Source of the DNA: a virus
Reading direction: 5' to 3' (one strand)
DNA length: 32,274 bases
IMG/VR virus record: IMGVR_UViG_3300028790_000014
Span: 1 to 32,274 of that record
This document shows, in pieces, positions 8,768 to 16,735 of this stretch. Within the stretch, counting starts at the first letter, position 1. Each line of letters starts with the position of its first letter. A program made the position numbers and the translations under genes. The notes under the pieces were generated by a model. The model worked only from the letters and a program-made list of their open reading frames with translations, did no database searches and was not told where the DNA came from.

Positions 8768-9216
8768 GTTGCTGCCCTCTTAACCGCGCGCCTCTCGCGT
8801 TCGCGCAGCATGGCGCAGTCCAGACATATGCGAGCACCCTTCTTGGTGACCCAGATCCGCGCGGCGATGAGGGGGTGCCCGCGCTTGCAGTGCGTCTTGC
8901 GCGCATTGAACGCGCCACCAACAAAGTGCGCGCGCCCCTTCGCCATCATGTCGCGCGTGTTGTCCTTGGCTGTGCCGAGGAACAAATGGTCCGGATTCAC
9001 GCAGCCACGAACGTCGCACCGATGAAGGACAAACATACCTCCGGGAACCGGACCATTTGCCTGTTCCCATGCCAACCGATGCGCGGCAACCCGCTCACCA
9101 CTGCGCCCGCCCCCGTAAGTCCCGTATCCCCTGTTGCCGTAGCGTCCGGTCCAGAGCCAACATCCGCTGTTGGGCTCTGGCGAGATGTTGTCAGTCCAGT
9201 GTGGCTGTCCGCTCAT
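8764..9216 (-). CDS. HNH endonuclease
   Basis: This 150-residue protein carries the HNH_3 pattern PEPNSGCWLWTG, AAHRLAWEQANGPVPGG and [20 protein letters not shown]. It continues with a C-terminal zinc-binding segment, HCKRGHP followed by CLDC. The catalytic His and Asn positions are kept. The gene has GGAG ahead of its ATG and is joined to both tail genes by ATGA overlaps at 9213-9216 and 8764-8767. It is a free-standing homing-type nuclease expected to cut related phage genomes lacking it; the target is unknown. Confidence 0.88.
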   Translation of the reverse strand: MSGQPHWTDNISPEPNSGCWLWTGRYGNRGYGTYGGGRSGERVAAHRLAWEQANGPVPGGMFVLHRCDVRGCVNPDHLFLGTAKDNTRDMMAKGRAHFVGGAFNARKTHCKRGHPLIAARIWVTKKGARICLDCAMLRERERRAVKRAAT

Positions 9217-9479
9217 ACCGGCTCCATCTCAGGCAGACGCTGCTTCATCCAGCTACCCGTTCCGCAGGCGTCCACCGGCTCCCAGACGCCTGGCGTACAG
9301 TCCTGCTGTGGCCAGGAGCCGGCGCTGCCAGGCGGCGTCCTGCGCCACGCCAGGGCCGCGGCACCGCTGGCATCGAATGACAGCAGGCTGATACCGCCCA
9401 CCTCGTAGACGACGGCCCCGTTGCGCGAGTAGGGACCGGCGCCGTAAGGACCGCGACCGAATGGGCGGGGTGCGGGCAT
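9213..9479 (-). CDS. Small tail protein with W-x-P repeats
   Basis: The gene encodes 88 residues: RPFGRGPYGAGPYSR, then VYEVGGISLLSFDASG, then Cys/Trp/Pro segments (CTPGVWEPVDACGTGSWM). Small proteins of this shape sit beside tailspikes in many phages of this type and are probably minor structural pieces. There is a 1-nt overlap with the tailspike stop (TGATG). The exact role is unknown. Confidence 0.6.
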   Translation of the reverse strand: MPAPRPFGRGPYGAGPYSRNGAVVYEVGGISLLSFDASGAAALAWRRTPPGSAGSWPQQDCTPGVWEPVDACGTGSWMKQRLPEMEPV

Positions 9480-11854
9480 CAGACCCCGGCCACCGCTGCC
9501 CAGGTGCCGCCACCCTGCGTGACATAGAGCGTGCTGCCCGCCGCGCCATCCGTGCGCAGCCAGAGTGATCCCTTCGGTTGCGTGCCGGTGGCTGCACCCG
9601 TGCCCGAGCGAATGGTAGGGCCAGCTGCATTGATCGTCAGCGGCACGGTCACCGTGGCCGCTGTGCTCGACACACTAAACCGGTCGGTGCCGGCGACCGA
9701 GAACGCGTGCGAGCCGGATGCACCAACCAGATATGCCATCTGATTGGCCAGGACATTGATGCCACGGGTAGCGCCGCCGGCCTGCATGACGGGAGCAACG
9801 TCGAGATTATTAACGCCATAGACCACCGAGGCGGTGCTGCTGTCCTGTAGCGGCGCCGCGCTGCCGGTCGATACATTGCCATCGATGACGACGCTGCCCC
9901 CGGTGCCGGTCAGCAACGCTGCGCGGGTGCAGAGGTTGAACCCGTTTCCGGTGATGACGATGTTGCCGTTGCCGTGCGCGGTTACGATGCCGATGATTGC
10001 ATTCGCCGTGGCCAGTCGGTTGCCGTAAAACGTGTTGCCGGTAAATGTCTGTTGTCCATCGCCAGCGCCAGCGCACGCATAGGCGTAATATGATCCGGCT
10101 GTGGTCGTTCGCCCCCAGTTCGAAACGCTGTTGGCAGAGAACACCAGCGTGGTCAGTGCGCCCCCGGTGTCATAGACGACATTGCCCATAGCAAAGGTGA
10201 TGTGCATTCCGGCAATTGAGATGTCGCTGCCGTAAGTCGCCCCGGCTGCAAAGTGAAATACGTTGTCGGCGTTGGCCGGGTCGTAGCTGTTGGTGCTGTA
10301 GACCTCGCCGCCAGTGAACCCCGTGCTGACGATGCGCGCCCCGCTGGCTACGTGTAGCACCGAGCCGATGAAATCGAAGTTGATATTGGCCACGCTACTG
10401 ACATCGATCAGCCCGCTCGTGAGCAGGATCGCGTGGCGATAGCTCTGCACGATGCCGCCGGTCCAGATCAGCCCATCGGCACGCGCGTAGTTGCCGGCGC
10501 CGATATCGTATCGGAACACCGCGCCGTTGGCGCGTGTGTGTTTTTGCAGGTAGGCAGCACCAGAGGTTGCCGTCGCCCCCATGGCGCCTGGGCCGAAATA
10601 GGTATTGTTGGGTTGCAACGTGTCGGCATAGCCGTTGTGGAACGAGAACACACTGCGCACGCCGTAGATCAGGCAGTCCGACATGAAGGTGCGCGCCAGC
10701 GAGCCTGCCGTCGTTGCGTGGAACACCGTGTCGGCGGCGCAGACCCGCATCCGGCTGAACCAGTTATTGACGTTGCTGCTGCTGGCATCATCTGCCTCGA
10801 ACAGCGGCGGCAGGCTGATCGGTGTGGCCTGCGATCCGTCGATTGCCGGGTAATAGAACGCCATGTCGGACACTGACGTGCCGGCCACACCGCTGAAGGC
10901 TGCTGTGGCGGTGTTGCTCAATAGCACGACACTGCCGCGCCCACCGCAGAACGGCCAGAAGCTGCGGCCTGTGCCCTCGCCGCGCAGTGCGACATTGCTC
11001 AACGGGATCGGCGCAGTCTGGCTGGCCAGCCAGTAGCAACCGTTGGGGAAATAGGCGGTCTTCTGCTGCGTCTGTGCGGCAGCGATGGCGGCAGTCACCG
11101 CCGCCGTGTCGTCGGTGCCGTAGTAGAACGAGCCGCCGATCGACACGCCGCCGATGCTCCACGGGGTAGCGACTGCGGCGCTGAAGGACAGTGTGATGCT
11201 GTGGGCACTGGTGTAGCCGGTAATGGTGCCTTGGCGCGGCGTGTTGCTGGGGCCACTGCCGGTGACGATGATCGATTTGCCGACATCAGCCGCCGTGAAC
11301 GTTGCCAGTGACGAGGTGAAGACATTGCTGCCGACGCTCATCGTGCCATCGAGTTGCCCGAGGGCGTCACCCTTCGCGCCAAAATCCTTGACGTTACACA
11401 CCTCGTCGTCCGCGGATGACCCGCCGCTGATCGCGTTCTCAGCCACTTGCACAATCAACGTCCCAGCCGAGAACCGCACGATGTCGCCCGTCGTGACATC
11501 CATCTCGATCGGCACGCCATCGGCGGGGTCGGTGAGCGGCCCCCAGTAAAGCCGCGTGCCGCCGGTCGGTACGGTCCATATCTCGAAATAGCCGATCGTG
11601 CCCCAGGCGCTGCTGGCGACCGGGAACTCTACTGAGGTGGCGTTGCTCGCAGCGTTGGATGGTGACGACATCAGCGCGAACGTGGCCAAGGCGCGGGCGT
11701 AGCCGCCGCCTGAGGCCTCAGTGCCACCGGCTGCCTCTGTGGGTGCCGACAGACACAACGCCACATAGACGCGTCCCACCGTCGGCATCGGCGCGATGGC
11801 CAGAGAATGGCCGAGTAACTGCCGCTCCAGGTCGATCGACGCGCTGCCGCTCAT
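9479..11854 (-). CDS. Tailspike with pectate-lyase-like beta-helix
   Basis: This is a 791-residue protein. The ATG at 11854 is chosen because it forms an ATGA overlap with the upstream gene; a longer in-frame ORF would overlap that gene extensively. Residues of about 1-130 form a virion-attachment/beta domain (VGRVYVALCLSAPTEAAGG, GYFEIWTVPTGGTRLYWG). At about 155 the typical entry of a right-handed beta-helix appears (CNVKDFGAKGDA, then GTDDTAAVTAAIAAAQ and TAYFPNGCYWLAS), as in Pectate_lyase_3 proteins. This is followed by about 400 residues of N-rich, G-rich helix rungs. The last 60 residues (GSLWLRTDG and YVTQGGGTWAAVAGV) are a common trimer or end cap. It probably binds and cleaves host surface polysaccharide; the substrate is unknown. 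Confidence 0.85.
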   Translation of the reverse strand: MSGSASIDLERQLLGHSLAIAPMPTVGRVYVALCLSAPTEAAGGTEASGGGYARALATFALMSSPSNAASNATSVEFPVASSAWGTIGYFEIWTVPTGGTRLYWGPLTDPADGVPIEMDVTTGDIVRFSAGTLIVQVAENAISGGSSADDEVCNVKDFGAKGDALGQLDGTMSVGSNVFTSSLATFTAADVGKSIIVTGSGPSNTPRQGTITGYTSAHSITLSFSAAVATPWSIGGVSIGGSFYYGTDDTAAVTAAIAAAQTQQKTAYFPNGCYWLASQTAPIPLSNVALRGEGTGRSFWPFCGGRGSVVLLSNTATAAFSGVAGTSVSDMAFYYPAIDGSQATPISLPPLFEADDASSSNVNNWFSRMRVCAADTVFHATTAGSLARTFMSDCLIYGVRSVFSFHNGYADTLQPNNTYFGPGAMGATATSGAAYLQKHTRANGAVFRYDIGAGNYARADGLIWTGGIVQSYRHAILLTSGLIDVSSVANINFDFIGSVLHVASGARIVSTGFTGGEVYSTNSYDPANADNVFHFAAGATYGSDISIAGMHITFAMGNVVYDTGGALTTLVFSANSVSNWGRTTTAGSYYAYACAGAGDGQQTFTGNTFYGNRLATANAIIGIVTAHGNGNIVITGNGFNLCTRAALLTGTGGSVVIDGNVSTGSAAPLQDSSTASVVYGVNNLDVAPVMQAGGATRGINVLANQMAYLVGASGSHAFSVAGTDRFSVSSTAATVTVPLTINAAGPTIRSGTGAATGTQPKGSLWLRTDGAAGSTLYVTQGGGTWAAVAGV

Positions 11855-13014
11855 AGCGTGGTCACCGTCTGCATTTCGGCGCCGGTCAGCGCCCGCGACC
11901 AGTAGGAAACCCGGCGCAGGTAGCCTGTCGCGTTGTCCGTGACACCTGGATTGGACGGGATCAGGAAGCAGACGCCTAGCGTGCTCAGGGTGCCGAACCC
12001 ACCCGGCATTGCACCGGATAGCACGGCGCCACCATTGCCACAGACCTGGCCAGTCCCTGCTGCCCAAGTGCTGGCGCCCTTGCTCACCGCGTTGACCACC
12101 AGTGCAGGGCTAGTCGTGACGAGGGCCGTGCCGCCGTCATATTGCGCAACGTGCTGGGCTGGATCGACAAACACCATACCGGCGCTACCGCCCGCCGGTT
12201 GCCCCAGAGATGCGAGAATGCGGATGTTTGGCGAGGTCGGGTTCTGAAAGACGAACTCGGCAAACCATGACCCGGTCAGCGCATTAAACCACGGCGCCAT
12301 GTTTGCCGCCGAGATGCTGCATCTGTCCTGCGCCCGCGTAACCGCCGCCGAGGTGGTGGGAACGTAGCTGGTGGCGAACGCGCCGGCCTCGATCTGCGCG
12401 TTGCTGACGGTGCCGGTGACGGTGAGTGTCAGCGTGCCGGCAGTCGGTGTGAACGTCTGCGTCACACGCTGCCCGACACCAGTTCCGACCAGCGCGCCCG
12501 TAGCAGTGCCACTCTTGGTGACGGTGCCAGTGCCGGTGAACGACAGCGTGTAGGCTTGCGCGGTGACGGTGACGGACTGCGTGGATAGCGTGGCGCTGTT
12601 CAGCAGCACGTTGGTCCTCGCTTCCTCGATCAGCAGCCCGCGCAGGGCCAGCGTGCTGGGGTCGTAGTCCCAGCGTGGCGCATTCACCGCCGCCGATCGC
12701 ATCACGCCGGCACTGTCGAAATACGTGGCGGTGCTCGCGCGGGTGAACGTAATGCGCTGATCGAGCGAGCCAGGCTGCATGAAGTCCAGACCGAGCGTAG
12801 GGCCGCCACCACCGTTGAACGATGAGGCATCGGCGACCAGTCCGCGCATCTCGCGCGAGAACAGCCTGCACCAGCCCATCGGCGAGATATCGCCCAGCAC
12901 GCGCGCGCATCGTCCGCCGCGGCGTGGGGAGAAGTGACGGCACAGGCTACAGTGTTCCCGCCCACCTGCTCCGGTGTAGCGCGCCGCCTCCTTGCTCATC
13001 ATGGGAGGCGACAT
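11851..13014 (-). CDS. Tail protein: N-terminal Cys cluster fused to lectin-like domain
   Basis: The product has 387 residues. The N-terminus of about 55 residues has Cys at 22, 25, 36 and 49 in C-x2-C-x10-C-x12-C spacing with a final SPMGWC. This resembles the GWC cluster of high-potential iron-sulfur proteins and of small phage proteins carrying such a cluster. From residue 75 it reads LDFMQPGSLDQRITFTRASTATYFD, then GVMRSAAVNAPRWDYDP and GLLIEEARTNVLLNS, a widespread phage tail/structural module. A Thr-rich beta region and a ConA/LamG-like C-terminal domain follow. It is coupled to the tailspike by ATGA. Metal or Fe-S binding is inferred from the Cys pattern only. Confidence 0.72.
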   Translation of the reverse strand: MSPPMMSKEAARYTGAGGREHCSLCRHFSPRRGGRCARVLGDISPMGWCRLFSREMRGLVADASSFNGGGGPTLGLDFMQPGSLDQRITFTRASTATYFDSAGVMRSAAVNAPRWDYDPSTLALRGLLIEEARTNVLLNSATLSTQSVTVTAQAYTLSFTGTGTVTKSGTATGALVGTGVGQRVTQTFTPTAGTLTLTVTGTVSNAQIEAGAFATSYVPTTSAAVTRAQDRCSISAANMAPWFNALTGSWFAEFVFQNPTSPNIRILASLGQPAGGSAGMVFVDPAQHVAQYDGGTALVTTSPALVVNAVSKGASTWAAGTGQVCGNGGAVLSGAMPGGFGTLSTLGVCFLIPSNPGVTDNATGYLRRVSYWSRALTGAEMQTVTTL

Positions 13015-13691
13015 CAGCCGAAGACCCCGGACATCTCCTCGGTGTAGGGGGCCCCGCTCATGGTAGATTGTTGCGTGTTCAGGTTAGCCCGCGTGACCGC
13101 CTGTTGGTATTTTGCGTCCCACTGCGGGGCCATCGGCTCGTCCTGCTCTGCCAGAGTCGCATGCGCCAGGATGCCATACAGGTAGACCGAGTAGAGTTGC
13201 TCAAGGACGGGGTTGGTATCACTCGGCAGCAGCAGAGCCTTCGGCTTGGCATACCAGTTCATGATGACGGTCTGCGGCACCCACAGCGGGTCAGGCGGGT
13301 CCGGTAGCCACGGGTGCGGCAGGAACTCGATGCAGTCGCCCACGAGCCGATACGCCCACGTCCGCCGGTTGCCGTAGTAGGTGCCGGGATACAGGTAGTC
13401 CACCGGAGGCGAACCGGAGACGTCGGTCCACGAGCCGCTCCACTCGTCCTTGAGCACGAGGTTGTTGCCCGTAGCGGCATCTCTGATGCTCGCCATGGTG
13501 CAGAAGTCAGGCGGCAGGGTGATGAAGGCCGAATCAACCGGCTGGGTCGCCGACACCTCCATGCATCTTGCCCGCAAGGTCTGCTGGATCTCCGTCTCTA
13601 CCAACTGCACCCAGGACGGAATGCGTGCTGCGGCATCCCGGCGATCGAGATACCACAGCACATCGTCCGTTAACTGTTGGAATGACGCCAA
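13014..13691 (-). CDS. Head-tail adaptor (SU10/P22 gp4-like)
   Basis: The gene encodes 225 residues from a TTG start 3 nt after the preceding stop; no ATG lies close by. The opening (MASFQQLTDDVLWYLDRRD, then RIPSWVQLVETEIQQTLRAR) is the helical start typical of podovirus adaptor and tail-tubular A-like proteins. It is followed by VDSAFITLPPDFCTMASIRD and a beta part with YYGNRRTWAYRLVGDCIEFLPHPW. Such proteins sit beneath the portal ring and connect it to the nozzle. The position between capsid and tail genes agrees. Confidence 0.75.
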   Translation of the reverse strand: MASFQQLTDDVLWYLDRRDAAARIPSWVQLVETEIQQTLRARCMEVSATQPVDSAFITLPPDFCTMASIRDAATGNNLVLKDEWSGSWTDVSGSPPVDYLYPGTYYGNRRTWAYRLVGDCIEFLPHPWLPDPPDPLWVPQTVIMNWYAKPKALLLPSDTNPVLEQLYSVYLYGILAHATLAEQDEPMAPQWDAKYQQAVTRANLNTQQSTMSGAPYTEEMSGVFG

Positions 13692-13694
13692 GGG

Positions 13695-14369
13695 TCAGTC
13701 CCGCTTCTGCTCGCGCTCCCGCCGCTCACGGTCTTCCCGCTCGCGGTTCTCGCGCTCCTGGCGTTCCCGACGCTCCCGCTCCTCGCGCTGCTCGCGCTGA
13801 TCGCGCTCCTCACGCTCGCGCCGCTCGCGGTCCTGATCCTGGTCGGGCTGCGCCGGCTGTGTCGGCTGGTTGGGCTGCGGGCGCGGCGGCGGGTTGGCCG
13901 GCATCGGCTGGCCGGGGTTGGGCTGGCCGGGCTGCTGCGTCACCGCTCGCTCGACGCTCAGGTCATGCGGATCTGGCTGGCCGGCAATCTCGGCCATTAT
14001 CCGGGTCGACTCGCGCGCCATCGCCAGCACCTCGCGCCCGTGCTCGTACGCCATCTCGCGGAGCTCACCGAAGGATTCCGCCTCGGGGTAGCAGCGCATC
14101 ACCAGCACCTTGTCGAAGTCGGGCGGCAGGTAGGGCTCATCGACGTTGGTGGTGCCCGCCCATCCCGGCGGCGGGATCATGTCCCCCTGGTGATACTGGC
14201 CAGGGTATTCCTGACGCGGCGGCACCGGGTTGCGCCCGTGCTCGTCAGAGCCGGGGAAGCGCGGCGTCTGCATGGTCTGCACGCCTTGCGCGCGCTGTGC
14301 CGCTGTCGCCGTGGGTGACGGCGCCATCCGCTCGTTGCTGTTGGGCTGGTCTGTGGTTCCCATGGGCAT
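13695..14369 (-). CDS. Virion-associated protein with Arg/Glu-rich tail
   Basis: This 224-residue protein has a very strong ribosome site (AGGAGG 7 nt before the ATG). The N-terminal 60 residues are Pro/Gln-rich and disordered. The middle (about 75-125) is folded and helical, with DFDKVLVMRCYPEAESFGELREMAYEHGREVLAMARES. Next comes a Pro/Gln linker of about 45 residues. The last 50 residues are almost pure Arg, Glu, Asp and Gln (RERREREERDQREQRE type), forming a likely charged single helix or coil. The DNA for this tail is a degenerate 6-bp repeat. The role is unknown; a head-module location suggests a connector or capsid accessory. Confidence 0.65.
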   Translation of the reverse strand: MPMGTTDQPNSNERMAPSPTATAAQRAQGVQTMQTPRFPGSDEHGRNPVPPRQEYPGQYHQGDMIPPPGWAGTTNVDEPYLPPDFDKVLVMRCYPEAESFGELREMAYEHGREVLAMARESTRIMAEIAGQPDPHDLSVERAVTQQPGQPNPGQPMPANPPPRPQPNQPTQPAQPDQDQDRERREREERDQREQREERERRERQERENREREDRERREREQKRD

Positions 14370-14380
14370 GTGATAGCCTC

Positions 14381-14695
14381 CTAGAGACGTCGTCCGTCGT
14401 CCGTACGAAACACCCGGTTGTCACGCTGGTTCAGCCACACATTCATCGCCTTCTCGTCGTACCAGATGCCGGTCTGCATCAGCCGTTGCACGACCACGTT
14501 CGGAATGCTGGCCACCCGCGTAAAGCCGGTCTTGCTGGTGCCGGTAAAGTTGCTGGCCGCACGCTTGCATGCCTCGACGATCGGCTTGACGTTCTGCGTG
14601 TAGGTGATGAGCGGCAGGCCGGTTTCCGAGTCGGTGGTGATCTCGGTGTAGCGCGTGGTGACCGGGTCGTAGCGCTCGTAGAGCGGTAGCGTCAT
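14381..14695 (-). CDS. Head-region protein downstream of capsid gene
   Basis: The product has 104 residues with GGAG 9 nt before the ATG. The sequence TLPLYERYDPVTTRYTEITTDSETGLPLITYTQNVKPIVEACKRA, then NVVVQRLMQTGIWYDEKAMNVWLNQRDNRVFRTDDG, is a compact alpha/beta protein of the sort found just behind the capsid gene in DUF5309-capsid phages. It is likely a structural or connector accessory; the function is not proven. It is separated from the capsid gene by the opposing HNH gene, which interrupts the operon. Confidence 0.65.
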   Translation of the reverse strand: MTLPLYERYDPVTTRYTEITTDSETGLPLITYTQNVKPIVEACKRAASNFTGTSKTGFTRVASIPNVVVQRLMQTGIWYDEKAMNVWLNQRDNRVFRTDDGRRL

Positions 14696-14778
14696 AGCGA
14701 GACGCTCCGTATATTCGGGTCAGAACAGCGAGTTGACGTCGCTGCTCCGACCCTGACCCCAACGTGCGGAGGCACGCC

Positions 14779-15324
14779 GTGGCTGCAAAGAAACTGCCCG
14801 ATCTCAGCTTCGTCCGCGAGTGCCTGGACTACGATCCAGACACCGGCATCTTCCTCTGGCGCGAGAGGCCAAGAGGCCATTTCCGAACTCAGAGGGCCTG
14901 CGCCACATGGAACGCCAGATACGCTGGGAAGCTCGCTGGGTGGCGTCTCGTGGTCGATCGAGGTGAGGTATATTGGGCGCTTACCTTGAACAACCGCGCT
15001 TGTTTGGCGCATCGCATTGCTTGGTTGCTGACTTACGGAGACGACCCGCGACCTCACGAAATCGACCACATCGACGGCAACCCGCTGAACAACCGAATCG
15101 GCAATCTGCGACTGGCCACCCGACAGCAACAGACCTTCAATCGTCGCGCCCGCACTCACAGTATTACCGGCAGTAGAGGCGTGACTGAATGCAGGAATGG
15201 CTACGAAGCCCGCATCACGATCAGCGGGAAAGTCCATAGACTCGGAGTTTTTCCCACAATCAGCGAAGCTTCGCAGGCCTATAGACAGGCCGCCAAACAC
15301 TTCCACGGAGACTACTTTAGGTAG
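14779..15324 (+). CDS. HNH endonuclease with AP2-like DNA-binding domain
   Basis: The gene encodes 181 residues on the strand opposite to its neighbours. The GTG at 14779 is preferred over the GTG at 14764 because GGAGG at 14768-14772 lies 6 nt upstream of it. The N-terminus has FVRECLDYDPDTGIFLWRERP. The HNH core is AHRIAWLLTYGDDPRPHEIDHIDGNPLNNRIGNLRLAT (about residues 80-117). The C-terminus (SRGVTECRNGYEARITISGKVHRLGVFPTISEASQAYRQAAKHFHG) is an AP2-type module. This is a classic phage homing endonuclease. Its stop lies 2 nt from the capsid gene stop, so it was placed exactly at the capsid 3' end. It probably carries its own expression signals; none is clear. Confidence 0.9.
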   Translation: MAAKKLPDLSFVRECLDYDPDTGIFLWRERPRGHFRTQRACATWNARYAGKLAGWRLVVDRGEVYWALTLNNRACLAHRIAWLLTYGDDPRPHEIDHIDGNPLNNRIGNLRLATRQQQTFNRRARTHSITGSRGVTECRNGYEARITISGKVHRLGVFPTISEASQAYRQAAKHFHGDYFR

Positions 15325-15326
15325 CA

Positions 15327-16313
15327 TCATTGATTGAGCGCGAAAATGGCGCTATGTGCCTTGGGAGCTGTAACCCGCAGTGTTCCCTCAAAGATTATTC
15401 CGCCTTGAGTGTTGTCGCCCGTACGGGCATACGGTTGTTCCACCATATTGCGCTCAGGCAACGGTGCCAGTTCCACGTAGTCGCGGGTGATCAGCAGTAT
15501 CATGTTGGGCGGCATGAACCGGTCTGGCGCCAGATCGAGCGTGCCGAAGTTGGTCCGGTAAACGTCCACCGCGCCCATGATGGTGACTTCCTGGGATGCA
15601 GTCGTGGACTGGATATTTTGCGACACGATCGGGTTGCCGGTGCCGCCCTGCGACAGCGTGCTGAAGTAATTTTTTATGTTGCCACTCATCAGCCCGATCG
15701 TCGGCGAACCGCCTGCGTTCCACGCCGCCTGCATGGCGTCGTTGACGAGAGTGAGCGTCAGATCGCGCGCAGTACCGGGCACCGCCGCGGTGGTGCCGTC
15801 GCCCACCGGCATGGTGCCGCCTGCGCCGACGCTGCCGTTGGAGCAGAACGTCGGCATGCCCGCCATGTGGCGCGGATCGGTCGCCGCCTTGGGGATGTTG
15901 CTCGTGCTCACGAGCTCCAGGTCGCGCTTGAGCTCGATACCGCGCATGACCAGCTGGCGGTTGTATTCGTCCTCGCCGCCGATGCTGTCGACCACGCGCA
16001 GGGTGCCGGACACGCCCACGGTGCGCGCGAATATCTGGCAGACATTCGACATGCGAACCGGTTTCACTGACGGGCTGATGACCGCGGTGAAGCCCTCGGG
16101 CTGCGGCACGTCTGCAGCGCTATTGAGCGTCTGGACGAGCCATTCAGTCAAAATCTGCTTGCTACCGACCTGCGGCAGCGCCGAGACGAACGGGGTCTCC
16201 TCGGGATCAATCCGATAAATCACGTCCGAAACGTCCTCATGGACGGTGCCGGAGGCTAGCTGTTGCGTATATGTATTAGTTGGCGCACTTGCCATCGTCG
16301 GCGGTGATGCCAT
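15327..16313 (-). CDS. Major capsid protein (DUF5309/SU10 type)
   Basis: This 328-residue protein has GGGAG 6 nt upstream of its ATG. Segments typical of the SU10-type capsid family include TYTQQLASGTVHEDVSDVIYRIDPEETPFVSAL (about residues 14-45), SAADVPQPEGF, RMSNVCQIFARTVGVSGT, GIELKRDLELVST and the C-terminal TRDYVELAPLPERNM with GTLRVTAPKAHSAIFALNQ. It forms the icosahedral head around the scaffold. The mRNA leader holds a GCAA-loop hairpin and lies in a spacer with two 14-bp direct repeats, which may be expression signals. Family assignment is from motif recognition. Confidence 0.88.
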   Translation of the reverse strand: MASPPTMASAPTNTYTQQLASGTVHEDVSDVIYRIDPEETPFVSALPQVGSKQILTEWLVQTLNSAADVPQPEGFTAVISPSVKPVRMSNVCQIFARTVGVSGTLRVVDSIGGEDEYNRQLVMRGIELKRDLELVSTSNIPKAATDPRHMAGMPTFCSNGSVGAGGTMPVGDGTTAAVPGTARDLTLTLVNDAMQAAWNAGGSPTIGLMSGNIKNYFSTLSQGGTGNPIVSQNIQSTTASQEVTIMGAVDVYRTNFGTLDLAPDRFMPPNMILLITRDYVELAPLPERNMVEQPYARTGDNTQGGIIFEGTLRVTAPKAHSAIFALNQ

Positions 16314-16338
16314 TGGTCACTCCCAAGAAACAGAGACA

Positions 16339-16352
16339 GCCCCTTGCGGGGC
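16339..16352 (-). promoter_or_regulatory. GCAA-tetraloop hairpin in capsid mRNA leader
   Basis: On the minus strand the leader reads GCCCC GCAA GGGGC, a perfect 5-bp GC stem with a GNRA loop, about 25 nt before the capsid start codon and just upstream of the ribosome site. Such very stable short hairpins in leaders often protect or mark processed mRNA 5' ends. The function here is inferred. Confidence 0.5.
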
Positions 16353-16398
16353 GGGTTTCTGCATCTGGAGCGACTGCTTGCCGGGAGGCCGTGTCAGG

Positions 16399-16484
16399 TG
16401 GGTGCAAGCACTCCTGATCGGTGGTCCCTTGGGCGCATCACACGCGATGCCTGCACGTCACTCGCGCCGCTGGGTGCAAGCACT
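16399..16484. repeat. Two 14-bp direct repeats upstream of capsid gene
   Basis: TGGGTGCAAGCACT occurs at 16399-16412 and again exactly at 16471-16484, 72 bp apart, in the 209-bp spacer before the capsid gene. Each copy contains GTGC-AA-GCAC, a near palindrome. The spacer has no other clear gene. The repeats look like binding boxes for a transcription factor or a phage-specific late promoter; no sigma70 promoter is convincing. Confidence 0.5.
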
Positions 16485-16522
16485 GCCCTCGCGAGTCGGA
16501 GTGACCTTAATGCAACAGTTGG

Positions 16523-16735
16523 TTAGCTTGCAACATGCGTGGGTTCTGGCGGCACATATGGCAGGTCGGGGTGGTCGCGCATGTCCTCGTAGGCCTCGAT
16601 CAGGCAATGTTTGGCCTGCGCCACTATCTCCCGCTTCTCATCCCTCTCGTCCTGCCGCCGTTGTCTGGCAGCGGCTAGGCGATACTGCTTCCGCCGGACC
16701 AGCCATGCCTGCCACTCGTGGTCCTCTTCAGGCAC
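16523..16735 (-). CDS. Small helical protein, overlaps the ORF before it
   Basis: The GTG at 16735 is chosen because GGGAGG lies 7 nt upstream. The product has 70 residues: EEDHEWQAWLVRRKQYRLAAARQRRQDERDEKREIVAQAKHCLIEAYEDMRDHPDLPYVPPEP, an almost fully helical, charged protein. It overlaps the 3' part of the 57-residue ORF at 16675-16848 in another frame. No family is recognised. It sits between the PEP-CTERM gene and the capsid gene. Confidence 0.6.
   Translation of the reverse strand: MPEEDHEWQAWLVRRKQYRLAAARQRRQDERDEKREIVAQAKHCLIEAYEDMRDHPDLPYVPPEPTHVAS

Noticed and set aside
11855-12067. Longer tailspike start
   Set aside because: It would overlap the upstream tail gene by more than 200 bases; the ATG in the ATGA junction fits the pattern of the operon.
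13700-13855. The Arg/Glu-coding 6-bp repeats as a non-coding repeat array
   Set aside because: The repeats are fully explained by the charged helical tail of the 224-residue protein, whose strong ribosome site supports translation.
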